From contig LUCM01006195.1 of the NCBI GenBank assembly GCA_008360955.1, positions 54,627 through 118,626 of the forward strand: a DNA stretch of 64,000 nucleotides, given 5' to 3'. This DNA is from Fasciolopsis buskii. Its lineage: Eukaryota; Platyhelminthes; Trematoda; Plagiorchiida; Fasciolidae. Of the stretch, positions 27,309 to 64,000 are shown piece by piece; the first letter of the stretch is position 1; every line of letters starts with the position of its first letter. The notes beneath the pieces are model-generated. The model worked only from the letters and a program-made list of their open reading frames with translations. It did not search any database and was not told the origin of the DNA. A program made the position numbers and the translations under genes.

Positions 27309-28687
27309 CAACACCAGCAGATGTGGAATTCACCAAATATCCAAGTCAGTTCATCAACCTCGACCGGGACAGGCCCAAAGGAGTGACAGTGGTCCAAACT
27401 TTGACCGACGGGGAACCGATCACCGGGACATTTCTCGGTCCAGTCAACGTGCGTGAGGTCGTCCTGACCGAACACGGAATTTCCGTGGCTGTGGTCGAGA
27501 GTAATCGTCTCCCACTGGACGCGGTGGCTCGTGTGGTTCTTCCTTTTCTCCTGTTCATCGCATGTATTTGTAACCTGTTTATTTTGAGAACGGCATACAA
27601 ACTTTCATGTCGGCGTATCCCTTTGGCGATCTACCTTGTGTATATCGCTGCACTCGATCAGATAGATCTACTTGCCCGTGGAACAGACTACCTCGTTGAA
27701 GCATATGGTGGAATTCGTTTGTTTACAGCAGTTCAATTTCTAGACCGTTCCGCTTGTCAACTACTAACAATGATTCATAGTGGTTTGCGACATTTGCATG
27801 CCTCCTTACTCATCGGTTTTGCAATCGACACGTTGCGTTTCACGCGTTATCCGTCCAATTATGCTGCAGTTTATCGACGTGAGTGGACTAGAAATGTTTT
27901 GATCTTATCAGCTGTGTTAGCTATCACAATTGACAGCCAGTTTTTGTGGACTTTCGATTTATCCCTCTTGCATACAAAAACACTTCACAAACGTCTCGTG
28001 AGAAAAGCTTGCGAATGCGGATTTTCGACCACAACCACGCTTAGTCCTTTGTTTGTGAATCTCATTTGGCCATTGATAGATCACATGTGGACTGAGATAA
28101 TCCCCTTCACCGTGTGTGCCGTTCTCGGCACTTGCACGCTAGTGACATTGCAACTGCGAAGACGTCGGATTTCTGTTCCTGGTCAGAACACCCTTTCCCC
28201 TGATACCAAACTGCAAATACTACGTGATACGAGTGTCAGTGCATCAACTGATTTCGCCGGTTATTTTAAAACCGTTGTTTACCGGTGGTTTGATGGACAC
28301 ACTATACATGAAGCACCAAAAGCCTACGGATTGTTGGTTATCACAGACTGTTTGTTTATTGTTCCACGGACCATCTACTATCTGACCAAATACGCCATGT
28401 TTGCAAGTAAGTGGAATGCAAAACCTTTCACGTCAAAAGACAGTTTTCGCTTCATAAGTAATTGCGCGTTCGAAAACTGTATTGTTATACTTCCAAACAC
28501 CACACTGTTTGCTACGTGCATGTACCAGGCAAATGTTCTATTGCTGCCTTTTAAATCACTCAAAACACTGCATCCAAGTAGACGAAGGAGCTACCAATTC
28601 ACACTGAAAGTGTTTTGGTCACGCGAAGACAGACAGTATCGCCATCTGAACCACAGTAGACGTTCGGATTTAGAAACATCCTGTTAG
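27309..28687 (+). CDS. Atypical rhodopsin-like seven-transmembrane receptor (large 3' exon)
   Basis: The reading frame is open from 27038, but the AT-rich first part looks like intron. A pyrimidine-rich acceptor ending at 27308 makes 27309 the likely exon start, giving about 458 residues and a TAG stop at 28685-28687. Seven hydrophobic segments lie near exon residues 74-97, 103-125, 149-172, 194-214, 262-283, 337-358 and 389-414. Cys149 at the top of helix 3 and Cys234/Cys236 in the second outer loop could form the class A disulphide. The region after helix 3 reads DTLRFTRYP, where class A receptors have DRY followed by Pro eight residues after the Asp. Helix 6 has DCLFIVP rather than CWxP, and helix 7 lacks a clear NPxxY. 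A flatworm-specific orphan family (such as PROF) is possible, but this is inference and the ligand is unknown. Upstream exons were not identified. Confidence 0.75.
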
Positions 28688-28814
28688 ACGATTCCCGTCT
28701 GACTACCTCTATTTGTCCTCGGTATTCTGCCATCTAGCCAAGAACTTCGTTTGCAAAAACTGTCAGATGTGAAGATCCAACCAGCAGAAAAATCTGAATA
28801 CTATTTATGTATTG

Positions 28815-28891
28815 AATAAAAATGACAAAACAGTAGGCTTCTGTGAGTGCGTGTCTCTATAGGAGACTAAACAGACCCCGTTTACAATAAA
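28815..28891 (+). promoter_or_regulatory. Candidate poly(A) signals of the receptor gene
   Basis: AATAAA occurs at 28815-28820 and again at 28886-28891, 128 and 199 nt after the receptor stop codon. Both are on the sense strand in AT-rich sequence, as expected for a short 3' untranslated region. Which one is used cannot be told from the sequence. Confidence 0.45.
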
Positions 28892-31305
28892 ACTATGCTG
28901 AGTCATTAGTCTTTTGGATAGTGATTTTGTTGTGAACAAAAGGCCAAACTCATTGAGTCTAGGGCGTCCTTGTCACAACTGGCAATCAAAATTGTGGAAG
29001 CAACGATAAATGGTTTTGGCCAAAGGGACCGTGTTCATGTATGACAATTTAAGACCATTTCAGCTCGGCGCCCATCATGAGAAACCGGGTGAGGAACATT
29101 TCAGACGTTGAACTTAGTTTCCTATTGAAGAAGGGAATTCCAGTACTTCTGGTACATCCAATTTATCAATTACCTGGAAAACCAATGTTTTTAGTTTAAT
29201 TTTGACAAAACTGACTCTGAACGTGAATCATGCTGAGAATGATGCACTTGCAATGGAAAGATTAGGGTACTATTATCCCGAATATGACTTCACAAACGTT
29301 CATGTATTTCCTGGTTCATTTGAACCGATAGTGTACAAAACTGAACTCAGCGAAATATGTGCCTTCTTTATTCTGCACAGCCTGACACAACGCACGCACG
29401 GCACACATCTGTTTGTTACAATCAGACCCTACATGTGGACGTGTAAAAGGCGATTTATCGTCTATAGACCATTTTATTTGCACTGAAAAAAGGCTGGAAC
29501 ACTGACTTGGCTAGACAGAATTCAATCGAACTGCCGAAAATAGTTTAATCCTTCCACTTTTCGTGACCATTTTTCCGAATTTATCAAATAAAATTTAATC
29601 CGTGTATGCTAGACTTTACAAAGATAAGCTTGCTAACAAATTGCTACACGGTTGCCAACCCCGAGATCACCGTTCGAACTCGGACCACCGATAAATTATG
29701 CGGAAACATAGAACTCCTTTGAGCAAACGACTTATTATAGCAGTAAGTTGAATTCCCTGCCAGAGTAGTACATTGTTTAATACTGTTCACCGGCACTTCA
29801 ATGACGATGTTACCAAAATTTACAAGGATCGAGATCCCGAATTTCCGTTGACAGTGAGTCACTGAAATCCATCCGGTAACAACGGTGTCCTGCATTTGGC
29901 CATCCGGATAATTATGCACAACTGGCCCTTTTCGAAGCAGAGATTTTGTGGTAGGTCATAAAATCGACTGGAGCACGGTACATTTTTAACACACCAGTGG
30001 CTCAGTGAACTTGATCCAAATCCAGTAGGCGTACTGAAGAAACGTCTACCGCGAAGAGGCTTACGGATTCTTATAGGCTTTTCATTCACGACAGTCAAAC
30101 GTGAATTGAAGTAGCGACACCGTAGCGGACAGAGTTGTTTCCACTGGGGTTAGGAATGCTAACTAATTTCATGGTCAAGAAACTGAATTGCAATATCCCG
30201 TAAACCCAGACAATACCAGTCAAAGGCACTACTCACTGACTCACCTTTATTTTTTACCAAGTGACAACATCAGTTTCCTTAGCCTTCGTATCACCGCGTT
30301 TATTGCATGAACGATACGACTGCATCGACGCACATTTGTTTAGTTCTGCAGACTGGCTGACTGACTTTAACGAGAAAACATAACTCAAATTTTCGCGTCC
30401 TCGAAAGAGAATTCAAGGTTCTCCAAACACTCACCTCGAATGTCCAGATATTGATTTAAAATTATTAATTAGCCACCAGAAATAAAACAATTCCGGGCGG
30501 GACTACATCCGATTAGCCATAGTCAGAGATTGTGATACAACTATCTTGCAGATGAAACTATAGTTTCCTAATGACAATTGTTGCATTGTAGAAACGGCTG
30601 CTGATCTGTGCCCACCATAGTGCAAAAAGCAAAACAACTCGTTGTCGGTCCCCTATGCATTAACCATAAACGCGGTGCATATTCTACAAACCTTAATCTT
30701 ATTTCTTCTTGGCATGAGCCAAATCCAAAAATATCAGTGGCGCGTAAGATGAATGCGGTGAGGTGAATGGTTTGGATATGTCGAAGGCCTAAGGTCAAGA
30801 AGTACTGGATATCGATGGAACTTCAGACCATGAACTATCAGTCACGCGGCCACGCAACGTTGCGTGGGTTGGGAGTACTGGTAACGTTCGGAGTGGCAGT
30901 ATGTTTATAGAATCCGCCCCGTATTAGGGCCTTAACTCCAATGCATTTTTAGTCCGCACTCACATAACGTGTATGTTGTGAGTTTTAAGACAAATCGACA
31001 GAGAGCAGCTTTGGTGCTCTCTCAATCTTAAAAACCTTGCTATGACGAAAAATTACCGAATACTAAAAATATGTACTCAATGGAGAATTTATTGGATGAG
31101 ACATTGCTTCACCATCCATTACAGTTACGCCCACCAACATTACTCGTAAAACAAGTAGACGAGTACCGCTTTGCAATTTCACTGAGCTTGGACAACCGCT
31201 CCAATGTATCTTCCATGTTTTGTACCCTGAAATTATAACCGTTTATTGAAGATTGTAACTCACATAGCCTGAGTCCTGACTCTCGCATACTGCTTTCTTT
31301 TTCAG
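28892..31305. other. Non-coding sequence between the receptor gene and the next plus-strand exon
   Basis: No clear exon is visible. A 25-base stretch at 29064-29088 lies between a good acceptor (CCATTTCAG) and a GTGAGG donor and could be a microexon, but chance is a sufficient explanation. A 79-codon minus-strand frame at 30098-29859 has no motif. Confidence 0.35.
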
Positions 31306-32033
31306 ATTTCTACACAACTAGAGATGGCTCACCGTTTTTCAATTACGAGACCCCACCGGAACATCCAAATTTGGTTGCCATAATCGAGGCCATTCGACGA
31401 GCGGATCGGCTACGGCCTTACGAGGTGCCGCTGGAAGGAGTGGAAGCCGCAGTTCGTTATCTGGGTTGTGTACATATAATTTGCCGTGCTATTGTGCTAG
31501 TTCGCAGAATGACCGTCTTACGCAAGCAGCTTGTAACTCATTGGCACCGATTCGAACGAATATTTCGATGGGGCAAATGCCCCACCGGCAAATCATCACG
31601 ATTGAGTTGCTTCCGAGATAACAAAAGAAGCAGTGAGAACGATTTAATCCCGACGAACAAAGAGTCAATTCAACTAAATCAATCTCGCTCGTGGATAACG
31701 AGGAACAACAGACGAAGAAAAAAAGATAACAGTAGCAATAATAACGGACCTGTGAAAGAATGCACTGCGAGAGTCAAAGATCCTGCTGGAATGTTTGGAC
31801 TGGGCAATGAAAATCCAATTACATATGAGAAGAAAACAAACAACAATGTGGATCAAACGGTGAAAAGTCAATTAGCCGAAACACAGTCTAGAATACAGCA
31901 AAGGAAGGCAACAAATCACACATCAAAATCGTTATATCGGTCGCTAACTGGGTCAAAGTCGAATGTGAAATCCAAAATGTCACAAAATTTGGGTGACATT
32001 TCGAAATCACCAAAAGAACTCTACTCCCTATGA
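31306..32033 (+). CDS. Terminal exon of an unidentified protein with a basic Asn/Ser-rich tail
   Basis: A strong acceptor (TGCTTTCTTTTTCAG, ending at 31305) opens an exon that completes a codon with two bases and then reads 241 residues to a TGA at 32031-32033. The first 80 residues look folded: FYTTRDGSPFFNYETPPEHP, then NLVAIIEAIRRADRLRPYEV and a helix-rich stretch VRYLGCVHIICRAIVLVRRM. The remaining 150 residues are rich in Lys, Arg, Ser, Asn and Gln and are probably disordered. I do not recognise the family. The conserved-looking start suggests it ends a longer helical-repeat or membrane-associated domain, but that is a guess. Upstream exons lie in or before the 28.9-31.3 kb interval, or the receptor gene is nested in one of its introns. 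The length of the open frame is well above chance for this base composition. Confidence 0.65.
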
Positions 32034-32619
32034 ACGGGGGCGGCAAAATATATTATTTATACGTTCAACTCGCCTACATAATACAAAAACGCTTATTCAG
32101 TTTTCCAGAAATTAATCGCCTGAAAACCCATTGTCTTTTATTTGTCGAAAAAATTTCTGAAGCAAGCGTCTTGACAACAAATCTACACAGATGGGAAAAC
32201 AAAGGCAAAATGAACACACCTGACCGATCCACTGGAAAACAGATGGGAACAAAAGTCGAACTGTGAACTACAAAACTGTCTATCAGCCTACGTATTTCTG
32301 TTTGTTCCTCCGACCGTTTGGCTATATGTCTAATTGACCGATTCACTTGATATCAAAACTGGTTTGGCGGTTCATGGACAAGGTCTAAGTAACACCGAGG
32401 CAAATGCTGACAATTTATACTGCACTGTTATCGCATCCCAAAAAACGACGAAAATTATGAGCGAAAAAATATTCAGCACAGACGCGTTAGGCAAAGTCAA
32501 TCTGATAATCTGTATCAATTTCATGTGAGCGTGGTAAAATCTGACTAAGCGAATGTTGCAATGAAGAATCCAGTAAGCCCAAAGATTGAAAACCAGTGTA
32601 GACAATTTAACAAATGAAT

Positions 32620-32629
32620 AATAAATAAA
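32620..32629 (+). promoter_or_regulatory. Candidate poly(A) signal
   Basis: Two overlapping AATAAA hexamers lie 587 nt after the stop of the 31306-32033 exon, on the same strand. They could end its 3' untranslated region. AATAAA is common in AT-rich sequence, so support is modest. Confidence 0.35.
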
Positions 32630-33599
32630 TATCAATGATGCACCTGCAAAAGGAAAACTTTGTCAAAACCAGTGCATGAAACGTTATTTTTATTTAAGAG
32701 TAAAGTGGACCAGCTGAATTTTATCCAATTAGTACATTTTTGTAAGGTGGGTGCTCTTCATCGCTCTCTCGCAGGAAACCTTCACATTCGTGTCGGGCTT
32801 TTCCAGTCCACCTGCATCTGGTGATACATAACAGATTGTAAAGAATACAGTGGATTGAGCTAGATTGGAAGTTTCTCATATACAGTTACCGATAAAACGG
32901 AATGACAGGGGTGGTGTGGGTTATCGCAAAGGTAGACTAGTAATCAGGGTCAACCGTTTCTGTGGGCAGAGAACTGGCTGATGTATGTCGATAACCATAG
33001 CCTCACTGGACGCTAGTAGTTGCCAAGGCTAATGCGCATGATACAGAGTACAAATCTGGACAACTGACCTCAAACCTATGCAGTCATCAGTTTATTCATT
33101 CCATAGCGGATGGTGGTTCTTACATACCGGATATCTGTTTGAAAGCATTTACTGGATGCGGCTAAGACAAATGCATCATGAGAGCCGATTCATGGGGTCT
33201 ACGCATGAAGGAAAAATTATTAAAATGAAACTGAAATAACGCAATGTCTGAACTGAAGTTATATGTCAACGTTTAATCAACTAGTTAAATCCGAACAACC
33301 ACTTCGCCAAATAAAAACAATCAAATGTACGCAACCTGGTCAACGTCCATTGTTTAGGAGCTGAAATGTAGAATTCCTGAAGTATGCCACTCAATCGAAG
33401 TTTAACGAGCGTGAGACGTGCTGGTCAACAAGTGTCATAAGACTATCTGGGTCACATTGTTCATCCTTGAGTTCGAGCTAAGCAATTTTCAAAAAAATAT
33501 GACAAGTCAACTGCGAGGGAAGGGCACGAACCCATTCAGAAAATCAAACACCGCTGGGGTTTGGTAACATGAGTCAAGCAACAGCAAAACTTCAGTGGT
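32630..33599. other. Intergenic sequence
   Basis: No open frame of note, no repeat I recognise and no RNA gene are seen between the possible poly(A) site and the CR1 fragment. Confidence 0.4.
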
Positions 33600-35060
33600 C
33601 CAGAAAACGGGATTGGCAGACTAACTCCAACGGCACCGAGTGAATTAGGCACAGACCGAGGTACGGTGAGTAAAGCAATTAGATATCCACGTCAATAAAG
33701 GTCTGTGAAAACCAAATGTTTCCAGTTTGCAAAGTAAAAGAGACCGTGGGATCGAATCAAATACCAAAGAATGGTCTAGAATAGCGCAAAGCACAAATTT
33801 CGTCGGTGCGTTTGGGGATTCGCAAATGTGATAAATAAGGAAGACGACAGCATTCGAGGTGGACCTGTTAGATTTATAAGCAAACTGAAACGTGTCATCA
33901 GGAGGATACATAGAAGAATGCAGGCGCTTAAGTAAGGCACGCTCCGTCAGTTTAAGACCAGACGTTAAGGCGATAGAGCGAAATCGCCTTGTTAAATCAG
34001 TAGAACTCCTAGATTTTGAGGTGGCAATAATAGTAACGGGCCGTCATGAGTTGTGAATAGAAGACGAGCTTAATGATGAGTTAATCACCGAAGTAAATGC
34101 ATCCGTCAGAGCCAAAGCAGCATGCCTTAAAAGAGCTGAAGACAAACCGTCAGGACCAACCCTTGTGGTATTTTAGTGATGCGGAGTAAATCGAGCACCT
34201 CGTCTCTAGAAAAACGTGTAATTGTCAAATCATCACCCTATCCAAATATGACTAGGGTATAAGTGGAAGGATTTATGAAAGCATGATTGATGCTGTCGAC
34301 ATCCGCAGAAAATTGTGCATATTTCTTTTACTTCCTACACGATTATCGTTACCAGTCAAGAGTTGGATGGCGAATGTCATGTCGATACGTTGGATTTCCG
34401 CTTTTATTAGGTTGAAAATATACCACACGCTTGAGTTATTACGAGATTTGTAGAATTGCTCATTGCATCTTCTTAGAGGTTTCAGTTTCTGGGTGGAGAT
34501 ACGGCCATTTGAGACGAATAGTAGTTCTGAGGGGCAGCAAATATCAAAGATTGCGTCGGCCGTCTCTGTGAAAAGTTTCACATTGTCACTGAGCAGGGGT
34601 TCAGGAGAGAAACAGGTGGATGCGAGTGAAAGGGATTTCGGGAGAAGAATTCTGAAGCTGACTATCGACACCAATCAATCAGCGATATCCGGGTCGTATG
34701 CAGATTACACACGTGTGAACATGGATCGGTGATTGAAGTGCGAGGGACAGGTCCGACATTTTCGTAAACAGAGTGCGGATGTTGATACTCAACAATGCCG
34801 GCATGGACATCTTGGCTGGGAAGGTGCATTCAAGAGCTGCCTGCCAGCCAGCACGATTGCCTGCTTTAGATCAGTTAGAAGATCGTTGAGGTGCAGCAAT
34901 ACGGGATCCCAGTATATGCTGAGAAACGATCCAGTTTTTGAACAAAAGTAATTCCGAGCGATTGTAACGCAGAACAGACAACATAATCGAACCAAATACC
35001 CGACAGCAAAATACCGGAACGGGATGACAGAATTGTAGCGCAGCCAGTCAAAGAGATCTC
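33600..35060 (-). mobile_element. CR1-clade LINE fragment (copy A), decayed
   Basis: This is a minus-strand reverse transcriptase relic. At 33911-33645 the frame reads FQFAYKSNRSTSNAVVFLIY, LDHSLVFDSIPRSLL and FHRPLLTWISNCFTHRTSV, a typical CR1 reverse transcriptase stretch in which the usual AFDSIP is preserved as VFDSIP. At 34674-34273 the upstream part of ORF2 is still open over 133 codons. Between them frameshifts and stops break the frame. The element lies downstream of RAD54B in intergenic sequence. Its 34800-35040 part is alignable but diverged from 45830-46040, while 34258-34640 is nearly identical to 45172-45553. It is not autonomous. Boundaries are approximate. Confidence 0.75.
34258..34640. 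repeat. Segment nearly identical to 45172-45553
   Basis: Over about 383 bases the two stretches differ at only one to a few positions (the first clear difference is G versus A near 34619 and 45533). Sequence beyond the right end diverges at once. Both lie in CR1 copies. At the second locus the identical stretch begins right at the edge of the N gap. Confidence 0.85.
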
Positions 35061-36565
35061 ACAATTTGTGGCTTGGTCTCCTCAAGCTCCCGAGACACTT
35101 AATGCCATCGGCTACCTATAACCCGGTGCAACAAAGGACCAGTGGAGGCAATCGCTCTCGCTCTATCAGTAAGTACATCACTGTATCTGCTTCTCCACCC
35201 ACATACAATCGCACTTTGAATAAAAGAAGTCAACAAACTAATTTTTACGTGAGCATTTCTCATGGTCGCGTCATTTGCTTATGAGACTTTCCCCTACTGA
35301 TGCGAAGCACTGTAGGTGTAATAAAAAAACAATTTGCTTCATCCTTCTTTTCAGCCCCTCTCGCGGCATTTCTCCATCCGTCAAGATTGTCCAGAAATAT
35401 CAAACCATTCTAAGTGAAAATGAGTCCAGATGTTGATTCCGTGTGTTTTTCACTTTTCTGTCTATTGGAGTTGTAAACGGTGGAATACGCTGATATTTTG
35501 TCTCCTGCTCGTCTAATGTTTCCATTCGAAATTGGAATCAATAACCTCAAACCATCCACCTCGAGAGACCGATAAACGTTTGTCTTCGCTCTCGCAATTT
35601 GGTCGAAGCGCCTGCACACTTAACGGAATTAAGACTGCATAGAAGAGTTCGAGTGACCCGCATCAATAGGATTCCATTTCCTTTCTAGTCCAAAATATCA
35701 CTGACCAGTCGAACATCCGGAAAAGATCTCAAGCGAGGACGCTAATAACTGTCAAACGCTGACGAACTATGTGGACTGACTGACATCCATCAATAAGGCG
35801 TTTTATTGTTCAAATCAAAATATGCATGCATCTTATCCAACTCGTGTTCTATCTTCTGCGATCGATATCTGTTAAGTCTCCGGTAATTCGGAATCCTTGC
35901 CTAGACTGTTACGAAGACTGTGAGTGGAACCTCTTCAGTATAGATATTTGGAGCCGCACGGTCATTTGAGATCATTTCCAGAGGCAGTAAAGAGTTGTAG
36001 CTATCGCAAAATTTAAGATACCCACACCGGACTATGCGGGCACATTTGAAAGTAACAAAACGTATTCAGATATCCGAGACTAGTAATCCTAGAGGTCAAT
36101 TTACAACATAGAAGTTGAGAAAAGCAGGATAACCGCTTGCGATGGCAGTAGTGAAAGCCAAAACCTTGCCAGATAAAGTCTCATTACATGTAATAAACGA
36201 TCGCATTTAGTAAAACTTCCCCGCTACTGATCAGGGAACACAAAAATTTGCATAACTGCATTCTTAAGCAATGGTAGAAGTATGATTTCGACACGCCTAG
36301 ATAAGCAGAAGTCCGCGGTTCTCAGTCGATTTCCACGTAGCACTCCAACTCCTATAAAGAAGTAGTCAAAAACGCAGACCCGACCCGCGAGACCTATTCG
36401 TTCATTGACATTTTAACACAGACCCAAACTCAAAGCAGACGTAAACCCCAAGGCGACTCGAGAATGGAAATTAAGTAAAAAAAACGCGCCAGATGGAAAA
36501 AATAGTCTCATCTTTCAGAAGATATTTTCCAAACAAATGATATACAAAGGGAGATAGGTTCTGAG
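35061..36565. other. Intergenic sequence downstream of RAD54B
   Basis: This is the 3' flank of RAD54B read on the minus strand. Only short frames are present, with no clear poly(A) hexamer near the stop. The RAD54B 3' untranslated region must lie within it. Confidence 0.4.
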
Positions 36566-63256
<26,691 letters not shown>

Positions 63257-64000
63257 CTACAGGCGGACGCAGGCAGGAATAACAAGTGGGAAAAACAGCC
63301 GGTTACCTGAGTCCTCAACCAACAAAAAATTTTCGTTACAACCATGTCCAAACTCGATAACCTCGTAAATACTTGAAGCTAACGTAGACAATGCGACCAT
63401 AAGTTGAGGGCAGAATCGATGCATAATAAGTGGACATCATACATACAAACCGAGTGATTCCATTCTCGGTTTTGAAGTCGCAGCATGAGCTACGGGTACG
63501 TCAATTGCGAAAAAGCTTAAACGAATTCAATGACAAATGACATAAGGATTACCCGATGGCGAGAAAGTAAAACGGAGAGCTTAATAAAGAGCAAATTAAG
63601 CGACAGTCGGCACTGAAATAATACAGAAAAAGAACACGTTGGCAAAGGAAACAGTAAAATGAATTAACACAGATCTGAACAGGAACGTGAGATTTCATTT
63701 TTTCAAAGGTCTGGGCGACTTGCGTATACACACAATCTTAGATGGAAGCAAGGCCCCTTCTTCTGTGGATGGCTGCCTCAAACTCCGACTTGGCTACTCG
63801 CCCTAAACACCAAAAGATTACGCATTTCAAACTATTCCTGATGAGGAACTACCACATACAGCGTCCTCGTGGAAGAGCAGTTCGTCAACAGAACAAAAGG
63901 ATGAACTCGAATACCATACGCCCTCCATCGGATTGAGTGATCCCAAGTAGTCAGTCTAGGAAAGAGGGCTAATCCATGATTCCAAGTCAACCACGGACTG
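63257..64000. other. RAD54B intron sequence at the right edge
   Basis: The next upstream RAD54B exon should encode the conserved KLCNHP block. No minus-strand match was found here, so this is read as intron. The 64-codon plus-strand frame at 63742-63936 has no motif. Confidence 0.45.

Noticed and set aside
29064..29088. 25-base stretch between a good acceptor and a donor, suggestive of a fluke microexon
   Set aside because: Splice-like hexamers are expected by chance at this rate and there is no neighbouring microexon series.
29859..30098. Minus-strand frame rich in Arg, Ser and Phe
   Set aside because: Length within chance, no good acceptor or donor and no family likeness.

Overview
This is a eukaryotic, intron-rich, repeat-laden piece of genome, most likely from a digenean fluke (Trematoda). 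The evidence is indirect: RTE-clade and CR1-clade non-LTR retrotransposon fragments of the type familiar from liver flukes, moderate AT content, introns of 4 to 10 kb, and a divergent flatworm-style seven-helix receptor. No bacterial operon structure is visible. I cannot name the species from the sequence alone.

The best-supported gene is the 3' half of RAD54B on the minus strand. It is split into five exons between 63256 and 36566, and its 5' exons lie beyond the right edge. The exons are 63256-63026, 53163-53034, 47093-46987, 42836-42624 and 36985-36566. They join with matching phases into one 366-residue frame carrying SNF2 helicase motifs IV to VI and the RAD54B-type C-terminal tail. On the plus strand there are two good coding exons: 27309-28687 encodes an atypical rhodopsin-like receptor, and 31306-32033 is the terminal exon of an unidentified protein with a basic, Asn/Ser-rich tail. 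A few weak, splice-flanked candidate exons are given at low confidence (1127-1273 on plus; 18850-18626, 17990-17763 and 10164-10001 on minus).

Layout: 1-27 kb is mostly non-coding sequence with scattered weak exon candidates. 27.3-32 kb holds the two plus-strand genes. 33.6-35.1 kb is a CR1 fragment. From 36.6 kb to the right edge is RAD54B, whose introns are filled with retroelements: RTE pieces at 38.3-39.8, 48-51.7, 53.9-56.0 and 59.6-62.5 kb, a CR1 copy at 43.9-46.0 kb interrupted by a 612-base gap (44559-45170), and two copies of a tRNA-like element at 57.1 and 61.8 kb.

The most unusual structure is the 61.8 kb copy. It is a 0.47 kb foldback element with roughly 92-bp terminal inverted repeats around a tRNA-like core with RNA polymerase III box matches. 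It sits inside the 3' part of an RTE copy and is flanked by an 11-bp direct repeat. Next to it, two RTE copies lie head to head across a single N at 60963, which may be real or an assembly join. A 0.38 kb stretch of the two CR1 copies is almost identical and begins exactly at the gap edge, which also needs an assembly check.
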